Source: Luteipulveratus flavus (GTDB taxonomy: Bacteria; Actinomycetota; Actinomycetes; Actinomycetales; Dermatophilaceae). From it: a DNA stretch of 64,000 nucleotides. The stretch spans positions 40,301-104,300 of the forward strand of contig NZ_JAROAV010000057.1 in assembly GCF_029439465.1 (NCBI RefSeq), given 5' to 3'. The notes under the pieces were generated by a model, which worked only from the letters and a program-made list of their open reading frames with translations, was not told where the DNA came from and did not search any database. The position numbers and the translations under genes were made by a program. This document shows, one piece after another, positions 45,026-54,876 of the stretch (positions are counted from its first letter, which is position 1; every line of letters starts with the position of its first letter).

Positions 45026-45859
45026 TCAGGCAGCGTCGCGGCAGCCCCAGGGCTGCAGGCCGCGCTCGTCGTACACGCGGTTGGCCACGGTGATCTGCTC
45101 ACCGCGCGAGGCCAGGTCGGGGCGGGAGGCGAAGTCGCCACCACCGGCGCCACGCCAGGTCTGCAGGTCGAACTGCAGGCCGCCGTAGTAGCCGTTGCCC
45201 GAGTTGATGCTCCAGTTGCCGCCGGACTCGCACTCGGCGATGCGGTCCCACATCGAGGCGCGGCGCATGTCCAGCCCGCTGGAGGAGTCGCCGCTCGGCT
45301 CGTCCGGGGTCGGCGTCGGCGTCGGGGTCGGGGCACTGCGGCGCGGAGCCGGCTGCGGCGCGGCCTCCTTGGTGCCGACCAGCACGATGCGGTCGGTGGC
45401 CTTGTCGGTGGTCGTGGTGTCCACGACCTTGGTCCGGACGACGTCGCCGCGCACGAGCGTCTGGCGGATCGTCACGACCTGAGTGCCGTTCTCGCCGCCG
45501 CGGCTGACCTTCGTGCTGCCCTTGGCGAGGTCGTTCGTCTCGACCCGCCGGGTGTCGTAGTGCACGACCCGGGTCTGCTTCACCTCGCGGGTGGTGATGG
45601 AGTCGCTCGCCTGGTGGCGCGACGCCCGCTGCGGCGCCTTCGTCGAGCTGCTCGGCGTGGCCGTGGGGGTCGCGGTGGTGCTCGTCGAGGACTTCGCCGG
45701 CTCGGGAAGGATCCCGGAGTCGTCCTTGGACTGCTTCGGCAGCTGCAGGTTGGCCTGGGCGTCACCCGGTCCCTGCGAACCGCAGCCGGCCAGAGCGGTC
45801 ACGGACAGCAGGGCCACGGCAGCGGTGCGGACGGTGGACTTCTTGGTGCTGGGACTCAC
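45026..45859 (-). CDS. rpf: Resuscitation-promoting factor, lipoprotein with G5 domain
   Basis: 277 aa. Signal sequence with lipobox LAGC (lipid-modified Cys26), then a Ser/Thr/Pro-rich linker, a G5 domain (about 90-170; KQTRVVHYDTRRVETNDLAK onward) and a C-terminal transglycosylase-like domain: WDRIAECESGGNW carries the catalytic Glu, then NGYYGGLQFDLQTW and WGC. Rpfs cleave peptidoglycan glycan strands outside the cell and promote regrowth from dormancy. GTG start with GGAGA just upstream. The order tatD-rpf-rsmA-ispE is conserved in actinobacteria. Confidence 0.93.
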   Translation of the reverse strand: MSPSTKKSTVRTAAVALLSVTALAGCGSQGPGDAQANLQLPKQSKDDSGILPEPAKSSTSTTATPTATPSSSTKAPQRASRHQASDSITTREVKQTRVVHYDTRRVETNDLAKGSTKVSRGGENGTQVVTIRQTLVRGDVVRTKVVDTTTTDKATDRIVLVGTKEAAPQPAPRRSAPTPTPTPTPDEPSGDSSSGLDMRRASMWDRIAECESGGNWSINSGNGYYGGLQFDLQTWRGAGGGDFASRPDLASRGEQITVANRVYDERGLQPWGCRDAA

Positions 45860-46028
45860 GGTTCTCCGATGTCGTGCGGCCCCTCGGCGACCAGGACGCG
45901 GGGCAGCGGACAGCAGCGGATCGATCTCGTCTCGCTGAGGTCCGTGACGACGCCGCCGTACGGCGTCCCACCCACGGGTCCGGGCTGCGGACCGCGTCCG
46001 AGCAGGCTGATCGCGCTCGGGTTGGACC

Positions 46029-46061
46029 TGACCACCGTGCCTACCGAGGCACGGAAGGTCA
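46029..46061. promoter_or_regulatory. Long inverted repeat in the rpf upstream region
   Basis: TGACC at 46029-46033 with GGTCA at 46057-46061, and CCGTGCCT (46035-46042) with AGGCACGG (46047-46054), form a nearly continuous 13-bp palindrome. Read leftward, its outer arm is a TTGACC, a good -35 hexamer for rpf, 170-200 bp upstream of the start. It could be an operator overlapping that promoter. Confidence 0.45.
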
Positions 46062-46132
46062 AGTTCTGGTCACGAAACGGGCACCGGACGGGCCCGGTCC
46101 GCTGTCCTTCCCAGCCCCGGCGACCGCGTCGC

Positions 46133-46990
46133 TCACCAGGGGCCGAAGACCCGCTCGCTGTTGTCGGAGATCGCCCGGCACAGCGACGGCACGTCGACGT
46201 TCAGCACGCCCGCCATCGCTCGTACGGTCAGCGGCACGAGGTACGGCGCGTTGGTCGCCCCGCGGTGGGGCGACGGGGTGAGGTACGGCGCGTCCGTCTC
46301 GACCAGCACCTGCTCCAGCGGAGTGATCGACAGGGCGTTGCGCAGCGACCGCGCGTTCTTGAAGGTCACCGTCCCGGCGAAGGAGAGGAAGTAGCCCCGC
46401 TGGATGCACTCGCGGGCCATCTCGATGTCACCCGAGAAGCAGTGCAGGACGGTCTGGTCCGGCGCTCCCTCCTCGCTCAGGATGCGCAGCACGTCCTCGT
46501 GCGAGTCGCGGTCGTGGATCTGCAGCGCCTTGCCGCTCCGCTTGGCGAGGTCGATGTGCCAGCGGAATGAGTCCTGCTGTGCCGCAACGCCTTCCGGCCC
46601 CGTACGGAAGTAGTCCAGACCGGTCTCGCCGATGACCCGGATGCGCGGGTGCGACGCGATCTGCTCGATCTCGTCCCACGCCTCCTGCAGCCGTCCGGCG
46701 TCGTGCAGCCGCGGCGCCTCGTTGGGGTGGATGGCCACCCCGCCGAGCAGCTCGGGGTGCTCGTCGACGACCTTCGCGGTGAAGCGGGCGCCGTCCAGGT
46801 CGCAGCCGATCTGGACCATCCGGTCGACCCCGACCGCGACCGCCTCGTCGATGACCTGACGGACGTCGGGGAGGGGGCCGCCGTCGCGGGCGATGTCGAG
46901 GTGGGTGTGGTTGTCGACGACCGCCAGCGGGAGCCGGTCGGGGGCCGCCGGCCTGTCGCCGTGATGGCCCGTCTCGTACCCCTTGCTCAT
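46133..46990 (-). CDS. tatD: TatD-family metal-dependent deoxyribonuclease
   Basis: 285 aa. VVDNHTHLDIA (HxH), GETGLDYFRTG (metal-bridging Glu), LQIHDRDSHEDVL, TVLHCFSG (His) and LVETDAPYLTP (Asp) are all present. TatD proteins are nucleases/hydrolases with a TIM-barrel amidohydrolase fold. It follows metG by a short gap, as in many bacteria. Confidence 0.95.
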   Translation of the reverse strand: MSKGYETGHHGDRPAAPDRLPLAVVDNHTHLDIARDGGPLPDVRQVIDEAVAVGVDRMVQIGCDLDGARFTAKVVDEHPELLGGVAIHPNEAPRLHDAGRLQEAWDEIEQIASHPRIRVIGETGLDYFRTGPEGVAAQQDSFRWHIDLAKRSGKALQIHDRDSHEDVLRILSEEGAPDQTVLHCFSGDIEMARECIQRGYFLSFAGTVTFKNARSLRNALSITPLEQVLVETDAPYLTPSPHRGATNAPYLVPLTVRAMAGVLNVDVPSLCRAISDNSERVFGPW

Positions 46991-46998
46991 GGGGTCGC

Positions 46999-49062
46999 TC
47001 AGCTCTCGTCGGCGTGCGTCGCCGGCCCGGTCGGGGTGGTCGGGACGGCGTCGCCGGGGTGGGCGCCATCGGTCTCCAGCCTGTGATCAACGTCACCCGA
47101 CGGGTGCTGCCCCGCGAGCCGCGCGAGCTCTTCCTCCACCACGCTCGGGTCGAGCTTGACGAACACCGGAGCGGGCTTGCCGACGGGCGAGCCGACCACG
47201 ACCGGATGACGCTCCCAGCGCGGCGTCGCCGAGTAGTCGCCGGTGATGATCGGGTACGGGCGGTCGTCGTCCAGGTCGCGGACCTGCTCGGTCCGCGGCA
47301 TCGGCATGAACTCGCCCTCGCCGCCGAGCACCAGGTGCACGCGGTTCGCGGCGTGCGGCAGGAACGGCGCGAGGATCGTGTTGAGGTCGCTCACCAGCTG
47401 CGCCAGCGTGTGCAGGATCGTCGCCAGCCGCTCCTGCTGCGACTCCTCCTTCAGCTTGAACGGCTCGGTGTCGGAGACGTACTTGTTCGCCTCGCCGACC
47501 AGCCGCATCGCCTCGGCCAGCGCTGCCTTCTGCCGGTGCTTGCCGACCAGGGCGCCCACCGAGCCGAAGCCGTCCGCGACGGTCCGGAGGACCTTCTCGT
47601 CGACGTCCGCGAGCGGGCCCGGAGCGGGGATCTCGCCGAACTTCTTGTGGATCATGCTCGCGGTGCGGTTGACCAGGTTGCCCCAGCCCGCGACCAGCTC
47701 GGAGTTGTTGCGCTGGACGAACTCCGCCCAGGTGAAGTTGGAGTCCTGCGTCTCCGGACCGGCCGCCGAGATGAAGTAGCGCAGCGGGTCCGGGCCGTAC
47801 CGGGCGATGACGTCCTGCACGTAGATGACGTGGCCGCGCGAGGTGGAGAACTGCTTGCCCTCCATGGTCAGGAACTCGCTGGAGACCACCTCGGTCGGCA
47901 GCCGCAGGTCGCCGTACGGCCCCGGCTCGCCGCCGCGTGCGCCCTTGCCGTCGTACGCGAGCAGCTCCGCCGGCCAGATCTGGGAGTGGAAGACGATGTT
48001 GTCCTTCCCCATGAAGTAGGCATGTCTCGCTCCTGCGTCGCGATTCATGCCTACTTCCGATGTCTTTGGGGCTTCGCTCCTGCGGTCGGGGGTGCCTCCT
48101 TCGTCGACTCCCCCGACCTCCGTCGGCTGCGCCGAGTCCGCTGGCGTAGCGGTCGGGTTCGCGTGTCCGGTCGCTGCTGCGCCCGTGTTCCACCAGTCGC
48201 GCCAGCGGTCCTCGTCGCCGAGGCGGCGGGCCCACTCGATGGACGCGGAGAGGTAGCCGATCACCGCGTCGAACCAGACGTAGAACCGCTTGGTGTCCCA
48301 GCCCTGGACAGGGATCTCGATGCCCCAGTCGATGTCGCGGGTCATCGCGCGCGGCCGGATGTCCTCCAGGATGTTCTGGCTGAACTTGATGACGTTCGGA
48401 CGCCAGTCGCCGCTGGCCTCCCGCTCGTCCAGCCAGACGGTGAGCGCGTCCTTCAGCGCCGGCAGGTCCAGGAAGAAGTGCTGGGTCTCGATGAACTCCG
48501 GCGTCTCACCGTTGATCTTGCTGCGCGGGTCGATCAGGTCGGTCGGGTCGAGCTGGTTGCCGCAGTTGTCGCACTGGTCGCCGCGCGCCTCGGGGAACCC
48601 GCAGATCGGGCAGGTGCCCTCGATGTAGCGGTCCGGCAGCGTCCGGCCCGTCGACGGGCTGATCGCACCCCGCGTGGTCTGCTCGACCATGTAGCCGTTG
48701 CGGCGGATCGTCTCGAACATCTCCTGCACGACCGCGTGATGGTTCGCCGTCGTCGTCCGCGTGAACAGGTCGTAGGACAGGCCGAGGTCGGTGAGGTCCT
48801 GGACGATGACGGCGTTGTACTTGTCGACCAGCTCTCGCGGGGTCACACCCTCCTGATCGGCGAGGACGAGGATCGGGGTGCCGTGCTCGTCGGTGCCGCT
48901 GACCATCAGGACGTCGTGCCCCAGCATCCGCATGTACCGGCTGAACACGTCGGACGGGACACCGAAACCGGCGACGTGACCGATGTGGCGCGGGCCGTTG
49001 GTGTACGGCCATGCGACCGCCGTCAGGACCTTCTGCGGCGTCTGCGGGCTGGCGTTGCTCAT
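46999..49062 (-). CDS. metG: Methionyl-tRNA synthetase with an in-frame insertion
   Basis: 687 aa. HIGH-type motif in [12 protein letters not shown], four zinc ligands in [17 protein letters not shown], and KFSTS-like motif [12 protein letters not shown], with an anticodon-binding domain at the C-terminus. It charges tRNA-Met. Between Asn292 (WRDWWN) and His347 (HAYFMGKDN) lies a stretch of 54 residues where relatives have a loop of a few residues. This insert is Pro/Thr/Gly/Glu-rich and its DNA (48025-48186) contains inverted repeats. The frame is kept and both flanks look normal, so the enzyme is presumably active. The start at 49062 is the family's natural beginning; a longer frame to 49473 is a shadow. 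Confidence 0.95.
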   Translation of the reverse strand: MSNASPQTPQKVLTAVAWPYTNGPRHIGHVAGFGVPSDVFSRYMRMLGHDVLMVSGTDEHGTPILVLADQEGVTPRELVDKYNAVIVQDLTDLGLSYDLFTRTTTANHHAVVQEMFETIRRNGYMVEQTTRGAISPSTGRTLPDRYIEGTCPICGFPEARGDQCDNCGNQLDPTDLIDPRSKINGETPEFIETQHFFLDLPALKDALTVWLDEREASGDWRPNVIKFSQNILEDIRPRAMTRDIDWGIEIPVQGWDTKRFYVWFDAVIGYLSASIEWARRLGDEDRWRDWWNTGAAATGHANPTATPADSAQPTEVGGVDEGGTPDRRSEAPKTSEVGMNRDAGARHAYFMGKDNIVFHSQIWPAELLAYDGKGARGGEPGPYGDLRLPTEVVSSEFLTMEGKQFSTSRGHVIYVQDVIARYGPDPLRYFISAAGPETQDSNFTWAEFVQRNNSELVAGWGNLVNRTASMIHKKFGEIPAPGPLADVDEKVLRTVADGFGSVGALVGKHRQKAALAEAMRLVGEANKYVSDTEPFKLKEESQQERLATILHTLAQLVSDLNTILAPFLPHAANRVHLVLGGEGEFMPMPRTEQVRDLDDDRPYPIITGDYSATPRWERHPVVVGSPVGKPAPVFVKLDPSVVEEELARLAGQHPSGDVDHRLETDGAHPGDAVPTTPTGPATHADES
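48025..48186. repeat. Palindromic element inserted within metG
   Basis: The non-conserved segment of metG. A 12-bp inverted repeat (48013-48024 with 48046-48057) and a 9-bp one (48084-48092 with 48110-48118) fold into hairpins. One arm of the first is native metG sequence. It resembles a small palindromic mobile repeat that happens to be open in this frame. Exact borders need an uninterrupted homologue. Confidence 0.6.
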
Positions 49063-49115
49063 GGTGGCCAATCCTAGGAGGCCGCCGGAGCGTCGTTCAT
49101 GCTCGCCCTCGAGCC

Positions 49116-51884
49116 TCAGCCCGTCTCGGCATCGACGTCGAGCACCAGGTGCAGCTGAGTACGCGACGTGATCCCGAGCTTGGGGTAGAGACGATAGAGG
49201 TGTGAGGACACCGTGCGATGGGACAGGTAGAGGCGAGCGCCGATGTCCCGGTTGGTGAGTCCTTGGGCGGCAAGTCGCGCCACCTGCAGCTCCTGGGCGC
49301 TGAGCAGCGACCACGCCTCGGGTCGGCCCTGCACGATCCGCCGTGCGCCGGCGGCGACGAGCTCGTGATGGGCGCGATCGGCCCAGGACCGTGCCCCCAG
49401 CGACTCGAAGGTGGAGGCCGCGGAACGCAGCAGGGGTCGCGCGTGGACGCTCTGGCGATGCCGACGGAGCCACGAGCCGTAGAAGAGGTCACGCCGGGCC
49501 CGGTGCCAGGCCGTGGATGCGACCGCGCTGCACTCGGCGTACCGCTGGTCGATGTGCCTGGCGTCGGCGGCGTACAGACGCGCGAGCGACATGGCTCGCA
49601 GGATTCCCGGTGCCGGCGTGGGGGCGACCAGCCTCTCCATCTCGGCCAGCGAGGCGCGAGCCCGGTCCATCTCCCCAGCCGTCGACGCCGCCTCCAGGTA
49701 GTAGTCGATGGCCCATGCCGACTGGGGCATCTGGAACGCGCCGTCGTCCCGGTCGAACATGCGGCTCAGCTCGGCGCAGGCCGCAGCGGGATCTCCGGTG
49801 CCCAGCGCGGTGAACCCACGACTCAGCTGCACGCCGTTCATCAGCGCGGCGTTGCTGGTGGCGGCGGCGACGCCCTCGACCTCGGCCGCGATCTCCTCGG
49901 GCTCGGTCCTCCCACCGCGCAGCCCACCGAGGTTGGCACGGGCGAGCCGAGCGCACGCCCACCAGACGGGTTGGCGGGTCTCGGCGGCGAGCCGCTCCGC
50001 CTCCTCGGAAGCGGTCAGCATGACGTCCCATTGGCCGAGGTACAGCGCCGAGAAGGACTGCAGGACCAGCGCGGCGGCCAGGAAGCCGAGGCGGCCGTCG
50101 CGGCGCAGGCCCACGGACGCCGCACCGGCGAGCTCGAGCGACCGCTTGAAGTCGCCGATGACGAAGCCCGCCTGACTCAGCAGCGCGACGACCTCGTCGT
50201 CGAGAGCGGCCGGATCCACGGCGCGGATGGTCTCCATCACCTGCCGTCCTGATCCGAACGGGGTGAGGAAGGCGCTGACGATGAGCCCGAGCAGCTGTTC
50301 CTCGTCAGTGGCGCCGAGTCGGGTGGCCGCATCCCCGATCTCCGGTCCGAGCAGCTCGGCCGTGGCTCCCCAGTAGGTGTTGCGCGCCGCCACGACGAGC
50401 AGTCCGGCCGCCAGACCACCCTGGCCGACATCGATCGCGTTCACCGCCGAGTCGACGAACCGTCGTACGGCGTCCGCTCCTTCAGGGACGCCGTCGTCGA
50501 ACGCCATCTCGAGAAGCACCAGCCTCGCCCGGTCGGCCGGGTGCAGGTCGCCGGAGCGCAGGCTCTCCACCCTTTCGCGCACCTCCGCGTATCGACCCAT
50601 CTGGAAGGCCAGCTCGGCCAGTCGCAGGAGGCGGTGGTTGCGGTCGGCCGGCTTCTCCGAGAGGCGGGCAGCGTGCCCGAACAAGGTGTGCGCCAGGACG
50701 ACCGAGCCCTCGGCCTGGCAGCCCTCCGCGAGGTCGTCCAGGGCGGCAGCCTCGGCCTCGTCGGCACGCACGAGGGCGATGGCGCGGTGGCACGCCTGTC
50801 GCGCCGGTTGGTCGGGCATGGCGGCGGCCAGCGCCTCGTGCGCTCGGCGCCTCTCGGTCGTCGTCGACTGCGCGATGACCGCCGCGCGCACGAGCGGGTG
50901 GCGGAACCTGACCGTGGACTCGTCGACGACCAGGACGCCGGCCGCCTGGGCGAGGTCGAGGTGGGCGGCCACGTCGTCGACCGGGAACTCCCCTTCGGCG
51001 TGCATGGTCGCCGCGGTCACGGTGTGCACGACCTGGTCGCTGTCCTGCAGGGCCGCCACCAGACAGCTGCGGCGGGCTGCGTCGGGCAGGTCTCGCGCCC
51101 TGGCACCGAAGGCATCCTGCAGCCGTCGGCTCAACCGCGGCGTCGACCGCAGCTGGGACCGAGCAGCGTTGTAGGAGCGGACGTCGGAGGGCGTGAGCTC
51201 GCGCAGGGCCAGCGGGTTGCCCTCCGAAAGCTCGACCATGCGCAGGACCTCGCTCTCACGCAGGGCGGCGAACCGCTCCTGGACGATGCGCGTGGCGCTC
51301 TCGTCGTCGAGCCCGGTGACGTGCAGGCGTGCCGACTCGTCACGGATCAGCTCGTCGGGCTCGCGCTGGGCGAAGACCACACCGATCGGCAGATCGTCCA
51401 GTCGTTGCCCCACGAACTCGACGATGTCGAGGGTACTGGAGTCGAGCCACTGCCGGTCGTCGACCACGAGGAGCAGTGCACTGCGGGAAGCGGCGTCGGC
51501 GGCCAGCTCCAGCACGGCCAGTCCCACGACGAACCGGTCCGGGATCCGCGTGCCCACGTCCAGGCCGAACACTCCGCGCAGGGCGCTGCGCTGGCCCGGC
51601 GGCAGGTCGTCGACCCGCGCCAGCAGCGGTTGCAGCAGCCGGTGGAGAGCGGCGAAGGACAGGTGCTGCTCGGACTCCGTGCCGCGGGTCCGCAGGACGG
51701 TGATGCCGCGGGCTCCGGCTCCCGCGGCCATGATGTCGAGCAGCACCGTCTTCCCCATGCCGGGTTCACCGTCGAGGCGGACGACGCGACCGTGACCGTC
51801 GCAGATCCGGTCGAGTACCTCGTCCAGGAAAGCGGTCTCGCGAGCTCGCCCGACGTAGCCGTCGGCGGTGGACGCGCTGGTCAT
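49116..51884 (-). CDS. LuxR-family regulator with AAA-type ATPase domain (LAL type)
   Basis: 922 aa. Walker A GEPGMGKT at 39-46, Walker [13 protein letters not shown], a long TPR-like helical middle and a C-terminal LuxR helix-turn-helix ([36 protein letters not shown]). This is the large ATP-binding LuxR (MalT-like) class, which responds to an unknown inducer bound by the middle region. It is divergent from the DUF4331-cupin-antiporter genes, with 298 bp between, and may control them. [10 protein letters not shown] has Arg where many relatives have a acidic or Ala residue (DDxxWxD), so hydrolysis may differ. Confidence 0.9.
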   Translation of the reverse strand: MTSASTADGYVGRARETAFLDEVLDRICDGHGRVVRLDGEPGMGKTVLLDIMAAGAGARGITVLRTRGTESEQHLSFAALHRLLQPLLARVDDLPPGQRSALRGVFGLDVGTRIPDRFVVGLAVLELAADAASRSALLLVVDDRQWLDSSTLDIVEFVGQRLDDLPIGVVFAQREPDELIRDESARLHVTGLDDESATRIVQERFAALRESEVLRMVELSEGNPLALRELTPSDVRSYNAARSQLRSTPRLSRRLQDAFGARARDLPDAARRSCLVAALQDSDQVVHTVTAATMHAEGEFPVDDVAAHLDLAQAAGVLVVDESTVRFRHPLVRAAVIAQSTTTERRRAHEALAAAMPDQPARQACHRAIALVRADEAEAAALDDLAEGCQAEGSVVLAHTLFGHAARLSEKPADRNHRLLRLAELAFQMGRYAEVRERVESLRSGDLHPADRARLVLLEMAFDDGVPEGADAVRRFVDSAVNAIDVGQGGLAAGLLVVAARNTYWGATAELLGPEIGDAATRLGATDEEQLLGLIVSAFLTPFGSGRQVMETIRAVDPAALDDEVVALLSQAGFVIGDFKRSLELAGAASVGLRRDGRLGFLAAALVLQSFSALYLGQWDVMLTASEEAERLAAETRQPVWWACARLARANLGGLRGGRTEPEEIAAEVEGVAAATSNAALMNGVQLSRGFTALGTGDPAAACAELSRMFDRDDGAFQMPQSAWAIDYYLEAASTAGEMDRARASLAEMERLVAPTPAPGILRAMSLARLYAADARHIDQRYAECSAVASTAWHRARRDLFYGSWLRRHRQSVHARPLLRSAASTFESLGARSWADRAHHELVAAGARRIVQGRPEAWSLLSAQELQVARLAAQGLTNRDIGARLYLSHRTVSSHLYRLYPKLGITSRTQLHLVLDVDAETG

Positions 51885-52182
51885 GGGCGTGATCGGCGTC
51901 CAGGCCCGGCGGGTGGCGCACCCGTCCGGCGCAACCGGCTGAGCACATCAACCACCCCCAGAGGGACAACGTCGGGATGACGAATCCACGGTAGATCGCT
52001 CCTGCACGGGCGTCACGCGGTCACGCAACTTCGACGCAGTCGGATGACCGAAGCGAGGAGCTCCCGGTGTGCGGTAGGTCGCCCGACGGGCCGGGTCCGA
52101 CCACAGTCGAGTGACGGAGGCGCGGCCCGCGGGTGGCACGCCACGGTGGTCGGTGCATCACATCCCACACAGGAGGACCGAG

Positions 52183-53196
52183 ATGTCGCACCACCTGGAC
52201 TCACCACTCTCGCGGAAGGACTCGCGTCTCAACGTCACCGACACCTACGTCTTCGACGGGGAGACGGGCACCGCTCTGGTCATGGTCACCAACACCTCTC
52301 TCGCCGGCGACGCCCGCAAACCCGGCTTCCACCCGGAGGCGCGGTACGAGTTCCGCGTCCACCTCGACGGCTCGCCCACCGAGTCGGTGACCTACACCCT
52401 CACCTTCGGCGAGCGGGAGGCCGACGGCAGCCAGCAGGTCACGGCCAACCGGGTCGCCGGCGGAGGAGACACCGTCATCGCCGAGGGCCGCACCGGCGAG
52501 GTCATCGACGGCACCGGCGTACGGGTCTGGGCCGGGGAGGCGGCCGACCCGTTCTACCTCGACCTCGGCCACCTCGGTCACATCCTGGCCGGGTTCCAGA
52601 ACGAGCAACCGATCGACAATGGCGACTGGACCCCGACCGCGGCGAAGTCCAGCTTCACCGGCAGCCGGGTCGACGTCATCGTCGTGGAGGTTGCAACCAG
52701 CGACCAGGAGCTACGTCCCGACCGACGGATCGGTGTCTGGTCGACGACTCACCTGGCCACCGACGCCGGCGGGTGGCGGCAGATCAACCGCAACGGCATC
52801 CCCATGATCTGGCCGCTGTTCCTCGCGCGCGGAGGCGACGACGACAGCGAGGAATATCACCGCGACACCGAGGCGCACCCTGCCCAGGACCTCGAGAACG
52901 ACGGCGACCGCGTCACCCGCATGGTCGTCGCGGCCGCGGCTCGCACCGGGGTCGTCGACGCGGCGAGCTACGGGAAGCAGGTCGCACGGCGCCTGCTGCC
53001 GAACGTCCTGCCGTACACCGTGGGTACTCCCGCCGCCTTCAGCTTCGCGGGGTTCAACGGACGCGCACTGGCCGACAACGCCCCCGAGGTGATGTACGGC
53101 CTCGTGACCAACTCCGCGATCCCCACCGGGCTCGACGGCCAGGACGCCGCGGAGACGCGGCAGCAGTCCTTCCCTTACGTCGTGCCGTCCGCCTGA
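52183..53196 (+). CDS. DUF4331 domain protein
   Basis: 337 aa. MSHHLDSPLSRKDSRLNVTD, then TYVFDGETGTALVMVTN, IGVWSTTHL and RRLLPNVLPYTVGTPAAF are features of DUF4331 proteins, beta-rich proteins of unknown activity. No signal peptide is visible, so it should be cytoplasmic. AGGAGG lies 7 nt before the ATG. It is the first gene of the rightward series after the LuxR regulator. Confidence 0.85.
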   Translation: MSHHLDSPLSRKDSRLNVTDTYVFDGETGTALVMVTNTSLAGDARKPGFHPEARYEFRVHLDGSPTESVTYTLTFGEREADGSQQVTANRVAGGGDTVIAEGRTGEVIDGTGVRVWAGEAADPFYLDLGHLGHILAGFQNEQPIDNGDWTPTAAKSSFTGSRVDVIVVEVATSDQELRPDRRIGVWSTTHLATDAGGWRQINRNGIPMIWPLFLARGGDDDSEEYHRDTEAHPAQDLENDGDRVTRMVVAAAARTGVVDAASYGKQVARRLLPNVLPYTVGTPAAFSFAGFNGRALADNAPEVMYGLVTNSAIPTGLDGQDAAETRQQSFPYVVPSA

Positions 53197-53208
53197 GAGG
53201 AGAAGGTC

Positions 53209-53622
53209 ATGGACGATTTCGGATCGACCAGTAGTGATGAGAGCAGCGAGGTCCCGGAGGCGCTGCGAACGCTGTTCAACCAGCCCGACGGCGTCCGCGT
53301 GCAGGTCCTGCCGTGCCAGCTGCCGGGACTGAGATCGATGGCGGTCCACTTCGGTGCGGGCACCCGCACCGTGCCGCACACCCACCACGGCGGCCAGCAC
53401 TTGGTGTACGTGGACGGCGTCGGCGTGGTCGGCGACGATGCGGGCGTGCACGTGGTGCGCGCCGGGGACGTCGTCAGCAGCCCGCCGGGCGCCTGGCACT
53501 GGCACGGGGCGGTACCGGGAGAGGCCGCCGTCCACGTCACGTTCGAGCAGCCCGGCGACTTCGACCGCGACGTCGATCGCCGCGACTGGGACACCGCGTA
53601 CACCGACGACCTCGGAGCGTGA
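53209..53622 (+). CDS. Cupin-domain protein
   Basis: 137 aa. VPHTHHGGQHLVYVDG holds the two His (and a Gln where Glu is common) of cupin motif 1; VVSSPPGAWHWHGAVPGE holds the PGxxHxH motif 2. Small single-domain cupin, a likely metal-dependent enzyme or ligand sensor. GAGGAGAAG precedes the ATG. It starts 12 bp after the DUF4331 stop. Confidence 0.87.
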   Translation: MDDFGSTSSDESSEVPEALRTLFNQPDGVRVQVLPCQLPGLRSMAVHFGAGTRTVPHTHHGGQHLVYVDGVGVVGDDAGVHVVRAGDVVSSPPGAWHWHGAVPGEAAVHVTFEQPGDFDRDVDRRDWDTAYTDDLGA

Positions 53623-53626
53623 CGAC

Positions 53627-53659
53627 ATGACGAGGGCCGTCGAGGTGCCGCCGTGCTGA
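53627..53659 (+). other. Ten-codon ORF overlapping the antiporter start
   Basis: ATG-to-TGA reading frame of 10 amino acids (MTRAVEVPPC) that begins 4 bp after the cupin stop and ends inside the start region of the next gene (GTGCTGA at 53653-53659). It could couple translation of the antiporter, or be chance. Confidence 0.25.
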
Positions 53660-54876
53660 CCTCCGCGGCCCTCGTCTCCGTCGTCGCCGCGATCTCGCCC
53701 CTCGCCGTCCAGCTGTTCCGGCTGCCCGTGCCCGACGTGGTCCTCCAGATCCTGCTCGGCGTCGTCATCGGCCCGCAGCTGCTCGGGTGGGCCTCCGCCG
53801 ACGGCCCCGTCCGCGTCCTGTCGCTCGTCGGGCTCTCGTTCCTGCTGTTCCTGGCGGGCCTGGAGCTGGAGCCGAAAAACCTCCGCGGCCGTTCCCTGCG
53901 CCTCTCCGTCCTCGGGTTCGCGACCTCGTTCGTGATCGCGCTCGTCGTCGGCGGAGCCCTCGGGGTCGTCGGGCTGGTCAAGTCCCCCGTCCTCGTCGCG
54001 GTCATCCTGTCGGCCACCGCGCTCGGCATCGTCCTGCCGATCCTGGACGACGCCGGACGCCTGGACGGGCCCCTGGGACAGCTGGTGGTGGCCGGTGCGT
54101 CCCTGGCCGAGGTGGTGCCGGTTGCCCTGCTGTCACTGCTGTTCTCCGAAGGATCCGGAGGGCTGGGCTCCCAGCTGACCCTGTTCGGGACGTTCCTGGT
54201 CCTCGTGGCGGTCGCCGCCGTGGTCCTGGTGGGCCTGGAGCGCTGGACCTGGCTGTCGCGCAGCCTGGTGGCGCTGCAGAGCACGACGGCAGAGATCCGG
54301 ATACGTGCGGCGGTCGCCCTGCTCATGACCTTCGCCGCCGCGGCCTCCGCCTTCGGGCTCGAGGCCATCCTCGGTGCCTTCCTGGCTGGGGCGACGGTGT
54401 CCTTCCTGGACCGCGACGAGCACGAGAGCCACCAGCAGTTCCGCCCCAAGCTGCGCGCCGTGGGCTTCGGCGCGCTCATCCCCTTCTTCTTCGTCGCGAC
54501 AGGAATGAACCTGGACATCCGCAGCCTGGTCGATGAGCCGTCGACCACACTGCGCATCCCGGTCTTCCTCGCCGCCTTTCTGCTCGTGCGCGCCGTCCCC
54601 GCCCTGGCGTACCGACCGCTGCTGGGCTCGACCCGGCAAGCCGTGGCCGCCGGCCTGTTCCAGGCGACCACCCTCAGCATCCCGGTCGTCGGCGGGCAGA
54701 TCGGTGTGCAGCTGCAGCTCATCACCCCGGAGAACTACGTGGCGCTCGTCGCCGCGGGCCTCCTCTCCGTCATCGCCTTTCCCCAGCTCGGGCTCCTGCT
54801 CGCCCGACCACGCCCACCGGCGTCGGCCAAGCGGCAGACCGCGGGAGCCACTCCACCCCAGGAGGGACCAGCATGA
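53653..54876 (+). CDS. CPA2-type cation:proton antiporter
   Basis: 407 aa with about 11-12 spans and no cytosolic domain. LLFLAGLELEPKNLRGRSLR, SATALGIVLPILDDAG and FFFVATGMNLDIRSL are the conserved blocks of the monovalent cation:proton antiporter-2 family (KefB/NhaA-fold). GTG start with GAGGTG upstream. Overlaps the next gene by ATGA. The cation is unknown. Confidence 0.87.
   Translation: MLTSAALVSVVAAISPLAVQLFRLPVPDVVLQILLGVVIGPQLLGWASADGPVRVLSLVGLSFLLFLAGLELEPKNLRGRSLRLSVLGFATSFVIALVVGGALGVVGLVKSPVLVAVILSATALGIVLPILDDAGRLDGPLGQLVVAGASLAEVVPVALLSLLFSEGSGGLGSQLTLFGTFLVLVAVAAVVLVGLERWTWLSRSLVALQSTTAEIRIRAAVALLMTFAAAASAFGLEAILGAFLAGATVSFLDRDEHESHQQFRPKLRAVGFGALIPFFFVATGMNLDIRSLVDEPSTTLRIPVFLAAFLLVRAVPALAYRPLLGSTRQAVAAGLFQATTLSIPVVGGQIGVQLQLITPENYVALVAAGLLSVIAFPQLGLLLARPRPPASAKRQTAGATPPQEGPA

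Noticed and set aside
45860..46132. Cyclic di-AMP (ydaO-type) riboswitch upstream of rpf
   Set aside because: Such riboswitches precede some rpf genes, but I could not find the conserved ydaO core in this 273-bp stretch; a covariance search would be decisive.
46999..49062. Two separate genes in place of metG
   Set aside because: The frame is uninterrupted and both flanks of the insert align with one MetRS fold, so it is one gene with an insertion.
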